Assembly (NCBI RefSeq): GCF_040869045.1
Contig: NC_090321.1
Coordinates: 134,407,689-134,471,688, forward strand
Length of the DNA: 64,000 bases
Direction: 5' to 3'
Source of the DNA: Eurosta solidaginis
Taxonomy: Eukaryota; Arthropoda; Insecta; Diptera; Tephritidae
The translations under genes were made by a program, and so were the position numbers. Positions 9,993 through 20,693 of the stretch are shown piece by piece (position 1 is the stretch's first letter; every line of letters begins with the position of its first letter). Under the pieces are notes generated by a model. It was not told the origin of the DNA, did not search any database, and worked only from the letters and a program-made list of their open reading frames with translations.

Positions 9993-11049
9993 AAGAACGC
10001 ATTTAGCGATGCGTCGGACTCGGGGAGCGAGAGTAGTGCTGATCCAATGAACTCCATGTTGGAAAAGCATACAACTGAAAACGGAGAACTAGAGTGGAGA
10101 AGGGTACGGAGCAGAAGGAGTAAGAGAGCTCTATCGCAGTGCCGTGCAGCACTAAGAATTGTCCAACGCTTGGGAGCAGTGGTCGAACAAACAGATGTGA
10201 AGATGGAGTGCTTGGAATGGGCTCATGAAAAGGGTAGAAGTAGATCGAAAGCAGTTCACGGGAGGTAACGCGAAGACTCCGGCTTTCTAGGAGGTGCCAA
10301 AGGGAGATAACACCAAGACTCCGGCTTTTCCCGAGAAGATGAGTGATGTGGCAAAACAGTAACTGTCTTTGGCACTGGTTGATCGTAGCAATCCTTTTGG
10401 ACAGATGACTACTGAAAGGTGGAGATCTGTAGAAAGGGAGCTTATTAGCTTAATGCTTAAGATGATGCGGGAACAACCAAGTAAGCCCCGTCCAACCTTG
10501 GATTCGGAGGGAGGGGGTGGTATAATGGTGTGAAGATAAAAGCGTGCAACAACATCGCGAGCTTGCGGTGGCTGGATTAAGTGGTTCCAAGCCTCCAAAG
10601 GCAAGGCACGAACGCGCGGTTTGAGGTGGTGCTTTATCCAGCACTAGTCTCCACGGTACCAAAAGTTAAAGTATGGATACCATGCGTGATGAAGTTGAAG
10701 GATACGCTGCGACTTCTGCAGAATCAGAATCTGTATATACTGAAACAGGATTGGAATGTAGTTACTGCATCTCGGCCTACGGAGGAAGGTCTGTTCTACA
10801 TATTCCACATAAATAAGCAGGCAGAGGATATATTGTATACGTAGCTTGGTGAAATTTCCTGCGGTGCAGGCAAAATTAGAATGCGACTCTGGAAAGGAAG
10901 TCCCGAGGATGACAATACTAACGCTAGAAGTTGGCGAAGTCGAAAAGGACCTCAAAGGCCTTAGAGAAAGGGGACAGGTGGAGGAGGCGAATGGCACAAC
11001 GAAGGTGTTAGAAGAGGACTAACAACGAAATGGTGCTGCGAGTCACACA
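9993..11049 (+). pseudogene. LOA copy 2 ORF1 (gag-like), multiply broken
   Basis: It matches copy 1 ORF1: NAFSDASDSG, MLEKHTTENGELEWRRVRSR, repeats of KTPAF, then LALVDRSNPFGQMTTERW and RSVERELISLMLKM. The codon equivalent to the first methionine of copy 1 is AAG here. Stops occur in the KTPAF repeats and before the DUF4780-like part, and the frame is lost around 10520-10560. It ends near the TTKVLEED segment. Confidence 0.7.
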
Positions 11050-11149
11050 GAGGAACATCCAGCACTTTAGGACCCGGTAAGAGAAGTCCTGAGAATAAAA
11101 ATCGTAGTTTGCAAGAAGTCGTGGGGGGGGGGGGGGGTTAAACAGTCCA

Positions 11150-11665
11150 ATGGTGCTGCGAGTCTTTCAGATAAACCTCCAACACAGTAAAGTGGTGTCG
11201 AGCGAACTCCTCGTAACCCTTGAGGAGTGTTTGTTTGACGTAGCGGTGATCCAGGAGCCGTATCTCTCATCGCAAGGAAAGGGTTCTGGCCTCAGCGCTC
11301 GGGAAAAAGGGTGCGAGCTACAGTCATGGTAAGGAAACAGCTGCATTCATACCCGCTGCCTAATTACACTACTTAGGACCTCGCAGTGGTGGCCATTAAG
11401 CAGAAGAATAAACAGGCGTTTATCCTGGCATCCTGCTACATGGTCCACATTGCGGATTTTCCACCGATGTACTGCAAGAGGCTAGCACAGGACGAAGAGC
11501 GCAAAGGGCGGGGGACACGCGGATGCAAATGCGGACCACAATGCGTGGGGGAGGAGGAGATACGAATGAGAGAGCCCAATCTCTATTTTGTTACATTCAG
11601 CAAACCAATTTGCAGATAGCCAGCAAGGGAGGGGTCTCCACATACATTGAACATACAGATAACAT
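11150..11665 (+). pseudogene. LOA copy 2 endonuclease fragment
   Basis: It starts MVLRVFQINLQHSKVV and keeps DVAVIQEPYLS, the Q-E motif in its canonical QEP form. It then shows a shifted FILASCYM and, in several frames, the ADANAD and NLQIAS regions. A poly-G run (about 15 G) lies just upstream at 11123-11137. The reading stops being endonuclease near 11665, at the deletion junction. Confidence 0.7.
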
Positions 11666-11843
11666 AACGTTAACAGCTGCAACGAGGCTCAGTGCCTCGG
11701 GACAGCTTAGGCGTAGACCATACGGTCATAGGAGTATAGCGTCATTAATTACAGGACGAGAAGACTACCTGATTCCCTATCTGCGCTTCGAGGCTGCTCT
11801 TAAAGCCACAATAGAGGTGGATGGTTGGCGCAAGGGTGCTTAA

Positions 11844-12293
11844 ATGGCGGACGAGGCGATACATGTATACACAGATGGTTCCAAAGTAGTGGAAGGAGTC
11901 GGGCCTGCGGGTATACTATACTGTGCTGATCCGGAAATAAGCAGATCATACAAGCTGCCAGATTTTCGTTGTGGCGTTTTCCAAGCGGAAGTATTAGCCG
12001 TAACCAAAGCAGTAGAATCACTGGGAAAGAATGGCTTAAACTACAGCCGTGTTAACTTTTATATTGACAGCCAACCAGCAATTAAGGCAATAATCTCGCA
12101 TAGCACATCATCTAAAAGTGTGTTAGAGTGTAAGAAATCCCTGGAAAGAATCGGGAAGGGGAAAATCATACAACTATACTGGGTCCCAGGGCATAGATGG
12201 GAATTAAAAGCGGATGAACTAGCTAAAAAGGGTGCATCCCTTGAAGCTTGCTGCGTAGACGTCCCAGTCAGATTGAGCGAGAGGTGCATATGA
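11844..12293 (+). pseudogene. LOA copy 2 RNase H domain
   Basis: It reads HVYTDGSKVVEGVG, FQAEVLAVTKA, FYIDSQPAIKAI and LYWVPGH, so the first three catalytic acids are intact, unlike copy 1. After the GH the normal MGIDGNEKADE is shortened to RWELKADE, a small deletion near the fourth catalytic position. The domain is open for 149 codons, but its 5' context lacks any RT. Confidence 0.8.
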
Positions 12294-12476
12294 TCGACCA
12301 AGCGGGAAAGGCATGGGTCCAAGATCGGGACTGTAAAGTGTCGAAGATTATGTGTAGGTCTTACAACCTTAGACTAACAATGTTTTTTCTATCATTTAAA
12401 AGAGAGGACTGTAGACTCATGACGGGTATTCTCTACTGGACACTGCCTTCTGACGTCACATGCTTTTAAATTAAGC

Positions 12477-12640
12477 TTGGCCAGTGATAGCAGATGTAGG
12501 AAGTGCGGGTTGGAGGAGGAAACAATCGAGCACGTTTTGTGCTCGTGCCCTACGCTTGCCATTCTAAGACTCCAGCTATTAGGACTGATACTTCTGTCAG
12601 ATCTAGAAGCAGCAAGTGGCATACGTCCTAGAAGGCTTCT
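12477..12640 (+). pseudogene. LOA copy 2 C-terminal cysteine cluster
   Basis: ASDSRCRKCGLEEETIEHVL followed by CSCP gives the same C-x2-C...H...C arrangement as copy 1. A frameshift just upstream separates it from the RNase H frame. Confidence 0.68.
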
Positions 12641-12689
12641 AGTATTTCCTAAGAGGACGGAGTTATTTTATAGCATAGGCCATGCTATG

Positions 12690-12898
12690 GAATCGTAACA
12701 TAAGATCTCGGATCGAAAACTACTTTCACTCAAGCGATAAAAATTATGCTATCCAACTATTTAAAAAAATAATAATATGTTATGTATCTAGTGAGTGCAC
12801 GTTGTCCCTAGTTCATATATTTCAATAATTCGATACACCATTTCGGAGCTATTGTGTTAAAAAAACCGCATTCAATCACGGATCGTATGTTACGATTC
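12690..12898. mobile_element. 209-bp MITE with 18-bp terminal inverted repeats
   Basis: The left end GAATCGTAACATAAGATC and the reverse complement of the right end, GAATCGTAACATACGATC, match at 17 of 18 positions. The sequence between them is absent from the 3' UTR of LOA copy 1, so this is an insertion. There is no coding capacity. GGCC occurs on both sides, 9-12 bp outside the left end and at the right end, but a clean target duplication is not resolved, so the superfamily is open. Confidence 0.65.
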
Positions 12899-13015
12899 GG
12901 CCCCTGGTGTTTGATAGGGTTTGGTCTTTAAATAAAATTCTGGTAACAATAGGGACTCATTCAGTCTAAGTGAGTTCCTCACGGACCGGCCAGTTCCACC
13001 TAACCTAATCAAAGG

Positions 13016-13215
13016 ATTGATTGGTACACTCCCAATTTTACTGATTTTGTTAAGTCTCAGGAAAGACTTGTAACAACTGTCATGGTATTAAGCATTAGTA
13101 GCTACTAAATCATATTCAAAATCAATACGTCCAATGCCAGCTTTTGAAAAATCATCAGAACTATCCTTAGCTAATTTCAAAATAGAATCTTTAATTTGAA
13201 GTGTAGAAACATTAC
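13016..13215 (-). pseudogene. Fragment of an uncharacterised arthropod Cys/His protein family
   Basis: One minus-strand frame runs about 65 codons with a single stop. It reads STLQIKDSILKLAKDSSDDF, EYDLVATNA, stop, YHDSCYKSFLRL. The DLVA..A.YH..CY..F signature recurs in many uncharacterised, repeat-associated arthropod proteins. No larger context survives. The protein function is unknown. Confidence 0.4.
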
Positions 13216-13380
13216 ACTTTTCAACACGCTTATATTAGCTTCACTTGATTGCGCTAGGCGCGGATAGAGACCCATCTAACGGCAATTATTGAAGAAGGGA
13301 TGGTTAAATAAATAACTTGCTACAAAACGAGTTGTGCCTAATATCGGACACAAACCTCTGTGCTACAGCGTGTTGTTTAG

Positions 13381-14640
13381 TTTTTATACCCAGCTGTACT
13401 TGTACACAGGGTGTTATAACTTTGATTGGATAACGGTTGGTTGTACAGGTATTAAGCAATCGAGATAGAAATAGACTTCCATATACCAAAATCATCAGGG
13501 TCGAAAAAAAATTTGATTGGGCCATGTCCGTCCGTCCGTCTGTCCGTTAACACGATAAATATAATGAGTAAATATTGAGATATCTTCACCAAATTTGGTA
13601 TACGACCTTATCTGGACCCAGAATAGATTGGTATTGAAAATGAGCGAAATCGAATGATAACCACAAAAAACCACAAAAAACCTGATACATGATAATACAC
13701 CTAGAATGTTGAAACTTGACGCGTGGACTGATATTGAGACCCTTGATAAAAATTTGAAAAAAAAAAAAATTTTAATGGGCGTGGCACTGCCCAATTGTGA
13801 TAAAATCAATTTTACAAATATTATTAATCATAAATCAAAAAAATCGTTAAACCTATCGTAACAAAATTCGGCAGAGAGGTTGCCTTTACTATAACGAATG
13901 CTTTGAAGAAAAATTAACCAAATCGGTTAAGGGCCTCGCCCACTTTTATATAAAAGATTTTTAAAAGGGTCGTGGACGAATAAAATAAGCTACATCTTTG
14001 CAAAAAAGAGTTCGATATCAACGGCATTTCATTGCCCAAGTGGATTTATAACAATAAATAGGAAAAACTTCGAATTTTAAAAAATGGGCCTTTTATGACC
14101 CTTTTATGACTAAGCAATTTTCTATGTTTGGGGAGCCATAACTCCAAGAAAAATTTACATATCGTAACAAAATAGGGTACACATATTTTCCTTACAGCAG
14201 GAAATATTTCTAGTAAAAATGGATAAGATTGGTTACGGACCTCGCCCACTTTTATAGAAATGATTTTAAAAAGGGTCGTACGCAAAAATAATAAGATAAT
14301 CTTAGCGAAAAATAGTTTTGTACCTATCGTATTTTATGTCATTATAAGAAGAAATGGGGAAAAATTCAAATCTTGAAAAATGGGCGTGGCACTGCCTCTT
14401 TCTTACAACGCATTTTCCAACGTTTCTCGAGCCATAACTCGACGAAAAATTTGGTGCACATGTATGCCTTTTATCAGGAAATATTTTCAGTAAAAATGGA
14501 CTAAATCGGTTCAATCGCCTTCTTTTATATACAAGATTTTCCAAAAGTGCGTAGATGCAGGTAATAAGCTATTTCTAGTAAAAGTTGGAAAATTTCGTTA
14601 ATAACCCTGCCCTTTTGTTTGTAATAACGCTTTTTAGTAC
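13381..14640 (+). mobile_element. Dispersed dipteran element: hairpin + (GTCY)n head with ~300-bp tandem units
   Basis: It starts with TTTTTATACCC, which pairs with GGGTGTTATA to form a hairpin. This is followed by the head region and GCCATG plus five GTCC/GTCT repeats at 13525-13546. Downstream, segments containing CTCGCCCACTTTTATA recur at about 13935 and 14240, with a weaker copy near 14515, a period of about 275-306 bp. The layout is the one described for mini-me/DINE-like elements of flies and parallels the head of the satellite array from 25.6 kb on. There is no protein-coding sequence. The right edge is not sharp. Confidence 0.6.
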
Positions 14641-15704
14641 AATGGCACTTGTGTATCTATGTTTATTGTTCTTTTATATCTTTATTTTAAAATAAACAGT
14701 AGGGAAATCCCCATATCTGAAGGAAAACTGCATTATTACCCGCTCAAGGTCATTGGTCAGAGGTGTTAGCCTCTGTATCCATTTTGCTTCTTTTAAACGA
14801 AAATTTGTTCAGTATGAACCATATGTATATATATTATTGCGCAGCCTTGTAACACTATTAAGCACACAAAACAAACAACAACAGCATTTCAGGTGTACAG
14901 ATGGGTATGTTATGTTTGGTTTCACCCGAACTTAGACTTCCTTACTTCTTTTAAACTATATTTATGTTAGTTTTCTTCAAAAACTTTAAAATAGCAGACG
15001 CTTATAATAAAACATATTCACTCTAACAGAACGGCCTACTGGAGAAACCACGTAAAAAAACGAGCCGGCTACACTACCTCAAGGTGGTGTGGAAATGTGT
15101 AAATATGATATACAATGTGACTTAAAATTGCGATATCTCAAGTACGGTGATACTTATGAGGATTACTTTTGTAGAGAATTTCGAGATCTACAACTTTGGT
15201 CTGAGTTATTTTTTGATAGTACTTGCCGCTTTTGAGAAAAACCTTAAATAATTTTGTTTAGCTCAAATGGCATAGGTAGGGATTTTTATATTTTATGGTA
15301 AACTAAAGGTCCTCACCAAAATTTGGCTTTGTCGTAATTTATGTTATTTTATCACATTTATGTCTAAATTGACTGGGCTATTAACTGGCTACTCATATTT
15401 TCTCAAATAACTAGATTTTAAAAATGAAAATTAATATGCAGTCTGATTTTCTTTAGACATATTCAACAGAAAAGTTGGTTTGAAACACAAATGGGCAATT
15501 CATGGTAATTCTATTTATTTACCGCGAGCAAACAAAAAAACCTTTCTTCCATTCTTTGGTCATTCGAGACAGCCGTTCTCCTGTAAACTTTTTTTTCAGG
15601 TGGGGACGTTATGTAGAAATGGAAAGATTTTTCACTTGTTGGAACCCACAATGGCCAGAACCATGTCCGTGTGACTTATACTATGTGTAGCATGGTATAA
15701 GAAT
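14641..15704. other. Unassigned AT-rich interval
   Basis: No gene, splice-bounded exon or clear repeat is recognised. Two short open stretches near 15480-15690 show no known motif. Confidence 0.4.
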
Positions 15705-15940
15705 TTTAAGATAAAATTTTTTTTTTTTTTAATTAATTATTTAATTATTTAAAGTCAACTAACAAGAGTGGTCGACTAACAAAATACAAAGGAAAGTAAA
15801 ATAAAAAAAAGATAGCGTAAAAATATATACAAGTATAGAATTAAAAATGGAATAAATTAAAAATTTACAATTTATTTTAACATTGAACAAGAACTAAAAT
15901 TAAACTATCATTACAAATTAAACAAATAAACTTTAAGATA

Positions 15941-17660
15941 TCAGTTGAGACTGAAAAGTATACCATTGCGTAAGGCAACAAACGAACATTCGATACTAAT
16001 GCAATTATACAAGTCGTTATAGTACGAGCACCAAACACGTATAGGATCATTTTTGTCAAAATTTCTACGACACAGGGGTAAATGGAAGGGCACGTAGTGT
16101 CTGGACGTCCTAGCAGGAACTGCAAAGCTCAATCGACTTAGCAGCTCAGAGGAGTCAACCTCACCTAGAATTAGCTTATGCAGGAACATTACCCCGAGTA
16201 ATATTCTACGATTTTCCAGAGTTGGCAAATTAATGAGAAGAAGTCTACTTCTATAAGACGGAAGATGAAGATTTGAGTCCCAGTTAAAGGCCCGTAGAGC
16301 AAAAATTAAAAATTGTTTCTGCACAGACTCAATACGCTTTATATGAGAAATATATAATGGACACCAAACACACGAGCAATACTCAAGTATTGGGCGGACC
16401 AGCGAAGTGTAGAGGACTTTGGTCAGATACGGATCCTTGAACTCCTTAGCCCAGCGTTTCACAAAACCAAGGGTACCCATTGCTTTATTAGTAATAGCTG
16501 AAATATGTGAGTTGAAGCTCAGTTTCGAGTCAAACAGAACCCCTAAATCGTTAATCGAAGATATACGCTCCATAAGAGTGCCATAAAGTGCATAAGACGA
16601 CAGGACAGGCTTCACGCGATGAAATGTCATGAACTTACATTTGGAACAGTTTAGAACTAATGCATTAATTGTACACCAGCGTTGAAATGAGTCCAAATCA
16701 ACCTGAAGTAGATTTGAGCGAGTTAACTCCGAAGGCAAGCATGTATAGCAAATTTTTACATCATCGGCATACATTAGAGCTCGTGAATGATTCAAAATCT
16801 GTGGCAGATCATTTATAAAAAGAGTAAAAAGCAATGGGCCTAAATGACTGCCCTGAGGTACACCAGAGGTAACATGAATTGATTTTGAAATAATATTTTT
16901 ATAAAGCACCTTTTGGGTTCTATTAGAAAGATAGCTTGAGAGCCATGAAGTCAGACTCTTCGGAAAGCCCAGTAAATCAAGCTTCAGAATCAGAAGTTCG
17001 TGATTCACTGAATCAAAAGCTTTACTAAAATCCGTATAAATCACATCAGTTTGCTTGCAAGCCAAAAAACCATCCCGAACTAAAGAGGTAAACTCAAGTA
17101 GGTTTGTGGTGGTTGACCTACATCTCACAAATCCATGCTGAAAGGGTGACAATATGGAAGTACACGAATGTTGAAGCTGACAGGTAATTATTTGTTCAAA
17201 GGTTTTAGGAATAGCTGAAAGCTTAGCAATTCCCCTATAATTCTCAATATTAGATCTACTACCCTTCTTGTGCAGAGGTATGATAAACGACTGTTTCCAA
17301 ATTGATGGAAATGACGCTGATTGCAAAGATAAATTGAACAATTTTACGATCGGTTCTGTTAAGTTCACAGCACAGAACTTAAGCATACAGCCAGGAATAC
17401 CATCGGGCCCTGGAGAAAAAATCGGTTTCAGAGCTAAAAAACTCTGAAGTACAGTGGCACTATCAATGACTGGATTGAGAATACAGTTAGAACTAACTAT
17501 CTCGAACGGATAACTACCGGTTTGGGTACAGGTTGACGAATAGGTCGATTTGAAAAAGTCTGCGAATAAGTCGGCAATATCATGGTCAAGGCTAGCATTC
17601 TCGCCACCCAAAGACAAAGATGATGGAAATCCCGAAGATCTGCGCTTTGAATTAACAAAC
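15941..17660 (-). pseudogene. CR1-like ORF2 reverse transcriptase part
   Basis: The long open frame reads FSPGPDGIPGCMLK, IIPLHKKGSRSNIENYRGI, PFQHGFVRCRSTTTNL, then VIYTDFSKAFDSV with the first catalytic aspartate. SGVPQGSHLGPLLF and YADDVKI follow with the paired aspartates, about 285 residues after the ATG at 17617. A thumb/connection region ends at the stop at 15941. All RT blocks are present in order and undamaged. CR1-type proteins usually show FADD; YADD here is conservative. The frame differs from the EN frame by one base, so the full ORF2 is disrupted once. Confidence 0.85.
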
Positions 17661-17664
17661 CCGT

Positions 17665-18768
17665 AAAATTTTTAGGATTTTTAAAAAACTCAATTTTGCA
17701 TCTTGTTAAATACGACTTGTAGCAGTTTTGATTCAGGCGTTGGAAATTGGAACGGGCAACTAAATATTTAGAAAAATCTTCAGAAGAACCAGATCTTTTA
17801 AAACGCTTATAGAGCCTCGATTTAATATTGTTCAGGTTAGCAAGTTGCCTCGAGAACCAAGGTGGTTTACTACTCTTAGCATTAACAAAATGAACCGGAA
17901 CGCAACGATTAATAAAGTCACTAAGGTAACTATAAAAAATAGACGTGGCAGTCTCAACATCAGTACAAGCATAAAGGTCAGACCAATCGTGGGAAGCTAA
18001 CAGTTGATTAAGCAAATCAAAGTTAGCCTTTTTAAAACATCTCGAACGAGAACGACATAACACTTCCATGAAATTAATCGTAGGCAGTAGATTGTCCAGT
18101 GTAACCTCAAGTGTAGGGTGCAAGGGATCTTCAGGCAGGGATAAGGCAGGGATTCGACTGAGACCAGTACCTATTGAACTATCACCAAAAACTAAATCTA
18201 ACAACTTATTTTTAGAGTTCACCACGTTATTAATCTGAACTAGCGGCAATTCCATAAGCGAACCAATGAAATCATGCTGAGTAACAGGAGTCAAAAAGTT
18301 TGAATCATCGTTGCCAATCCAACTAACGTATGGTAAATTAAAGTCCCCAAGAACCACTAGGCGATCGTTATCACGCAAACGAGAATGTAGGCTGTGGATA
18401 ACTGCTTTATGGCAATCATAAACGTACATATCTGACCGAGGCGGTATGTAGGAACAAGAAATATATAAGAAAAAATTCGGGAAAAAGAGCTTTACAGCTA
18501 TGAATTCAATGTCAAGCGCGTCCTCAAAGCTCAACAATTCAGTAGAAATACTGGACAATACAGCTATCAGGACACCGCCTGCTCTCGATTGACGATCACA
18601 CCGAAAAACAACGTAGTCATTTGAAAATAACTCCGAATTTAAATTATCAGGTTTTAGCCAAGTCTCTGTGAAAGCAATCACTTCCGCAGTAAAAGTAAAA
18701 CTGTTAAGGTAAAATGCATTTAATTTAGAACGTAAACCACGAACATTCTGATAGTGAATAGTTACTTT
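17665..18768 (-). pseudogene. CR1-like ORF2 endonuclease part, one indel from the RT
   Basis: The frame is open from inside the ORF1 stop region and shows the usual EN start QNVRGLRSKL. It continues with IAFTETWL (catalytic E), CSYIPP, VVLGDFNLP (D-x-N), and EDPLHPTLE near the end of the domain. A ~190-residue linker follows up to KNPKNF. There the frame shifts in the run TAAAATTTTTA near 17660-17668. One missing T on the coding strand would explain it, because the following sequence reads sensibly in the next frame into the RT. No obvious ATG opens the EN, so the start is undetermined. Enzyme role: nicking chromosomal DNA to prime reverse transcription. Confidence 0.78.
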
Positions 18769-19865
18769 TGAATCGTATTTGCAGGGCTGGTAATCAAGTT
18801 TTTTGAAACTATACGTGCGCGAGGCTCAACATTCGACTTTGTGGTGTACAAATGTACCACCGAATGTATAGGCCAAAAAGATTTATCAAGAACCATATCA
18901 AAATATACATCTGGAACTGATATTTTAAATGAAGAAAAATCCCTCACATACTTAAAAACAAATTTATGTGCACTAATGTTAATAGAACCTGTACTATTAA
19001 TCTTAGCTAAGATATAATTAACGACATCAGACTCCGTCAGAGATGGATGCAATCTTGATACGAAAATTGCCCGTCGGGGTGGCACGGCAGTAACCAACCT
19101 AGGACCAGCCGGATCTAAATTAGTGTCACCCAAATTTCCAGCAACATCAACAATGTTATCGTCATTCGATACAGCGTCATTACCATTTAAAGTACGCGCA
19201 GTGTTGCTATCATCTACAATATTTTGGTTATTAACAGCATGAGAAGAGGCAGTGTTCATAGAAATGTTAGCGCCGGCATTAGCAGTGTTAGTAGCGCAAG
19301 GCACTTCGGCAGAGCTAACAGCAACATTGAAATTGCTTTGGACATTAGCAGCAAAAACGGGGCCAGAACTCTTTTCAATGTTAGCGTCGGCAGAATTGTT
19401 ACCCATGATTGTGCCTTTGTCTTTGTTTCGTTTCTTTTTTTTGCCAGCACTACCCCGCAGTACGCCACCCACCGCTTCATCATAGAGCTTATGTAAATTA
19501 CTGAGCTCAGAACGTAAAATTTCCAATTCGCCCAATAACCGGTTTTTGTCCGCTTGCAGAGAGTGTATACCGGCAACCGCGCTTGCTTGCTGTGCTCGCA
19601 AACTTTTCACTTCGGCAAGAATAGACGATAACATAAAATTTAGATAATTATCATTTACATGTTGTTGCTGTTGTTTTTGTACAGCAATAGCATTGTCATC
19701 AACAGCACAATCGCCACAAATATACATCTCATCCGAATTTTTAAAATGATCCAAATCGGCAGCTAAGGTACCAACAACACACTGCAGGTGATAAACTTTT
19801 TTACATTTTTCACACTGCACACTGCTTTGAGCGCGTTCAACTCTGTGTCCACAGAAACAGGGCAT
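18762..19865 (-). CDS. CR1-like ORF1: PHD-finger, coiled-coil nucleic-acid-binding protein
   Basis: A 367-codon ORF starts at MPCFCGHRVERAQ. Residues 3-53 form a C4-H-C3 PHD-type zinc finger (C3, C5, C18, C21, H26, C29, C50, C53). Roughly 75-130 is a heptad-rich coiled coil and 135-150 a lysine/arginine patch (GKKKKRNKDKG). Residues 155-260 are an Asn/Ala/Ser low-complexity linker. The C-terminal ~105 residues, starting near RRAIFVSRLHPSLTESDV, look like the conserved RRM-like fold of CR1/Jockey ORF1 proteins. The family role is to coat element RNA and act as a chaperone. The frame is undamaged. The stop at 18762 overlaps the open ORF2 frame, so ORF2 is probably translated by reinitiation or ribosomal shifting. 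Confidence 0.8.
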   Translation of the reverse strand: MPCFCGHRVERAQSSVQCEKCKKVYHLQCVVGTLAADLDHFKNSDEMYICGDCAVDDNAIAVQKQQQQHVNDNYLNFMLSSILAEVKSLRAQQASAVAGIHSLQADKNRLLGELEILRSELSNLHKLYDEAVGGVLRGSAGKKKKRNKDKGTIMGNNSADANIEKSSGPVFAANVQSNFNVAVSSAEVPCATNTANAGANISMNTASSHAVNNQNIVDDSNTARTLNGNDAVSNDDNIVDVAGNLGDTNLDPAGPRLVTAVPPRRAIFVSRLHPSLTESDVVNYILAKINSTGSINISAHKFVFKYVRDFSSFKISVPDVYFDMVLDKSFWPIHSVVHLYTTKSNVEPRARIVSKNLITSPANTIQK

Positions 19866-20318
19866 ATTGTTTGTGTAAAACAGCTATGAAGACAAAAACA
19901 ACGTGTAGACAAGGCAAATGATATGCGAAGCAGACAACTGTCAACAGCTCAAATCAACATACACCTGCACTGCTTTTTAATTTATATTGTTTATATATAA
20001 TGAATTGCACGGAATTGATTTAAAATCTGCTTTGCACAAATTGTTAATATTTGATTATATTTGTTAATATTTGTTTAGCACAAAATACATTTGTATTACA
20101 CAAATAGAAAAATATCGTAAAATATCGTAAAACGAAAAACACAGAGCTCTAGTGAAACACGTCCGTACACAGCGATAGACAATAACATTTTCATAATCAT
20201 AATCATTTGGAAATTTTGTATGCTACCCGTCTTCGATTTGGTCGTCGAGCTTAAGGACAGTAAAGTGAAGTAAGCTGAAGGCCTGTTTGTAATTATTTTG
20301 TTCTGCCACGAACGCCAA

Positions 20319-20693
20319 TTTAAGATTTAATTTAATATTAATATGATGGCTACCTACGTCAAAGAGAGAATTTACCTCGTACACTTATACCATAGTGTGT
20401 AAATAGGGTGTTCGATTATTCGGCTTTTTTCAAAAACCGGTTTTCCGATTATTCCAAAAATATTATTTAAGTTCTCAAACCCGGGGAAACCCGGATAAAT
20501 CGGTTTTTTAGACTTGCCCAAAATAATAAAATATCCGTTCAGCTAACAAAAAATTATCATATGTGAAGACTTTACTTATTGCGGTTAAAGTAATATTTTA
20601 AAAATAAAATACAGTTTAAGTGTTTAGGGCTCAGTCTATTATTTTCTTTAGTCTTTATGGAACTTGAGACAGAAAATACAGGTCCGTCAAGCT
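20319..20693. other. AT-rich interval before the tandem repeat
   Basis: No gene seen. Around 20415-20515 are several short CGGTTTT/AAAACCG inverted motifs, probably part of another repeat. Confidence 0.4.

Larger units (their letters stand above)
9712..13010 (+). mobile_element. LOA-type non-LTR retrotransposon, copy 2 (RT-deleted)
   Basis: It belongs to the same family as 3474-8840 but lies on the plus strand, so the two copies are head to head. Similarity starts in the 5' UTR (for example CTATTGGACGATTTGCAGA). It continues through ORF1 and the endonuclease, then jumps near 11665 directly to sequence just upstream of RNase H, losing about 1.9 kb including all of the RT. The 3' end ACCTAACCTA matches copy 1. 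A 209-bp MITE interrupts the 3' UTR. All frames are broken. It could only have moved with proteins supplied in trans, if the deletion predates insertion. Confidence 0.8.
15713..20318 (-). mobile_element. CR1-like non-LTR retrotransposon, nearly intact
   Basis: On the minus strand the order is a ~450-bp 5' UTR, ORF1 with a PHD finger, ORF2 with endonuclease and reverse transcriptase, then an A-rich 3' tail with poly-T on the plus strand at 15718-15731. There is no RNase H, and the EN ends with a D-x-x-H-P motif (EDPLHPTLE), which favours the CR1/L2 side of the Jockey group. The 3' end is clear. The 5' end is a guess, based on TTTAAGAT occurring at both 15705-15712 and 20319-20326 as a possible short target duplication. 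Only a single-base frameshift in ORF2 was found, so the copy is young. Confidence 0.8.

Noticed and set aside
11123..11137. Poly-G tract as a G-quadruplex regulatory element
   Set aside because: A single homopolymer inside a dead LOA copy is better explained by slippage or an assembly artefact.
15480..15690. Two overlapping 62-64-codon open frames as a small gene
   Set aside because: No recognisable motif, overlapping frames, and no promoter, splice or poly-A context.
15705..20326. TTTAAGAT as a firm target-site duplication of the CR1-like element
   Set aside because: Eight AT-rich bases can recur by chance in this composition and the 5' end of the family is unknown; used only as a provisional boundary.
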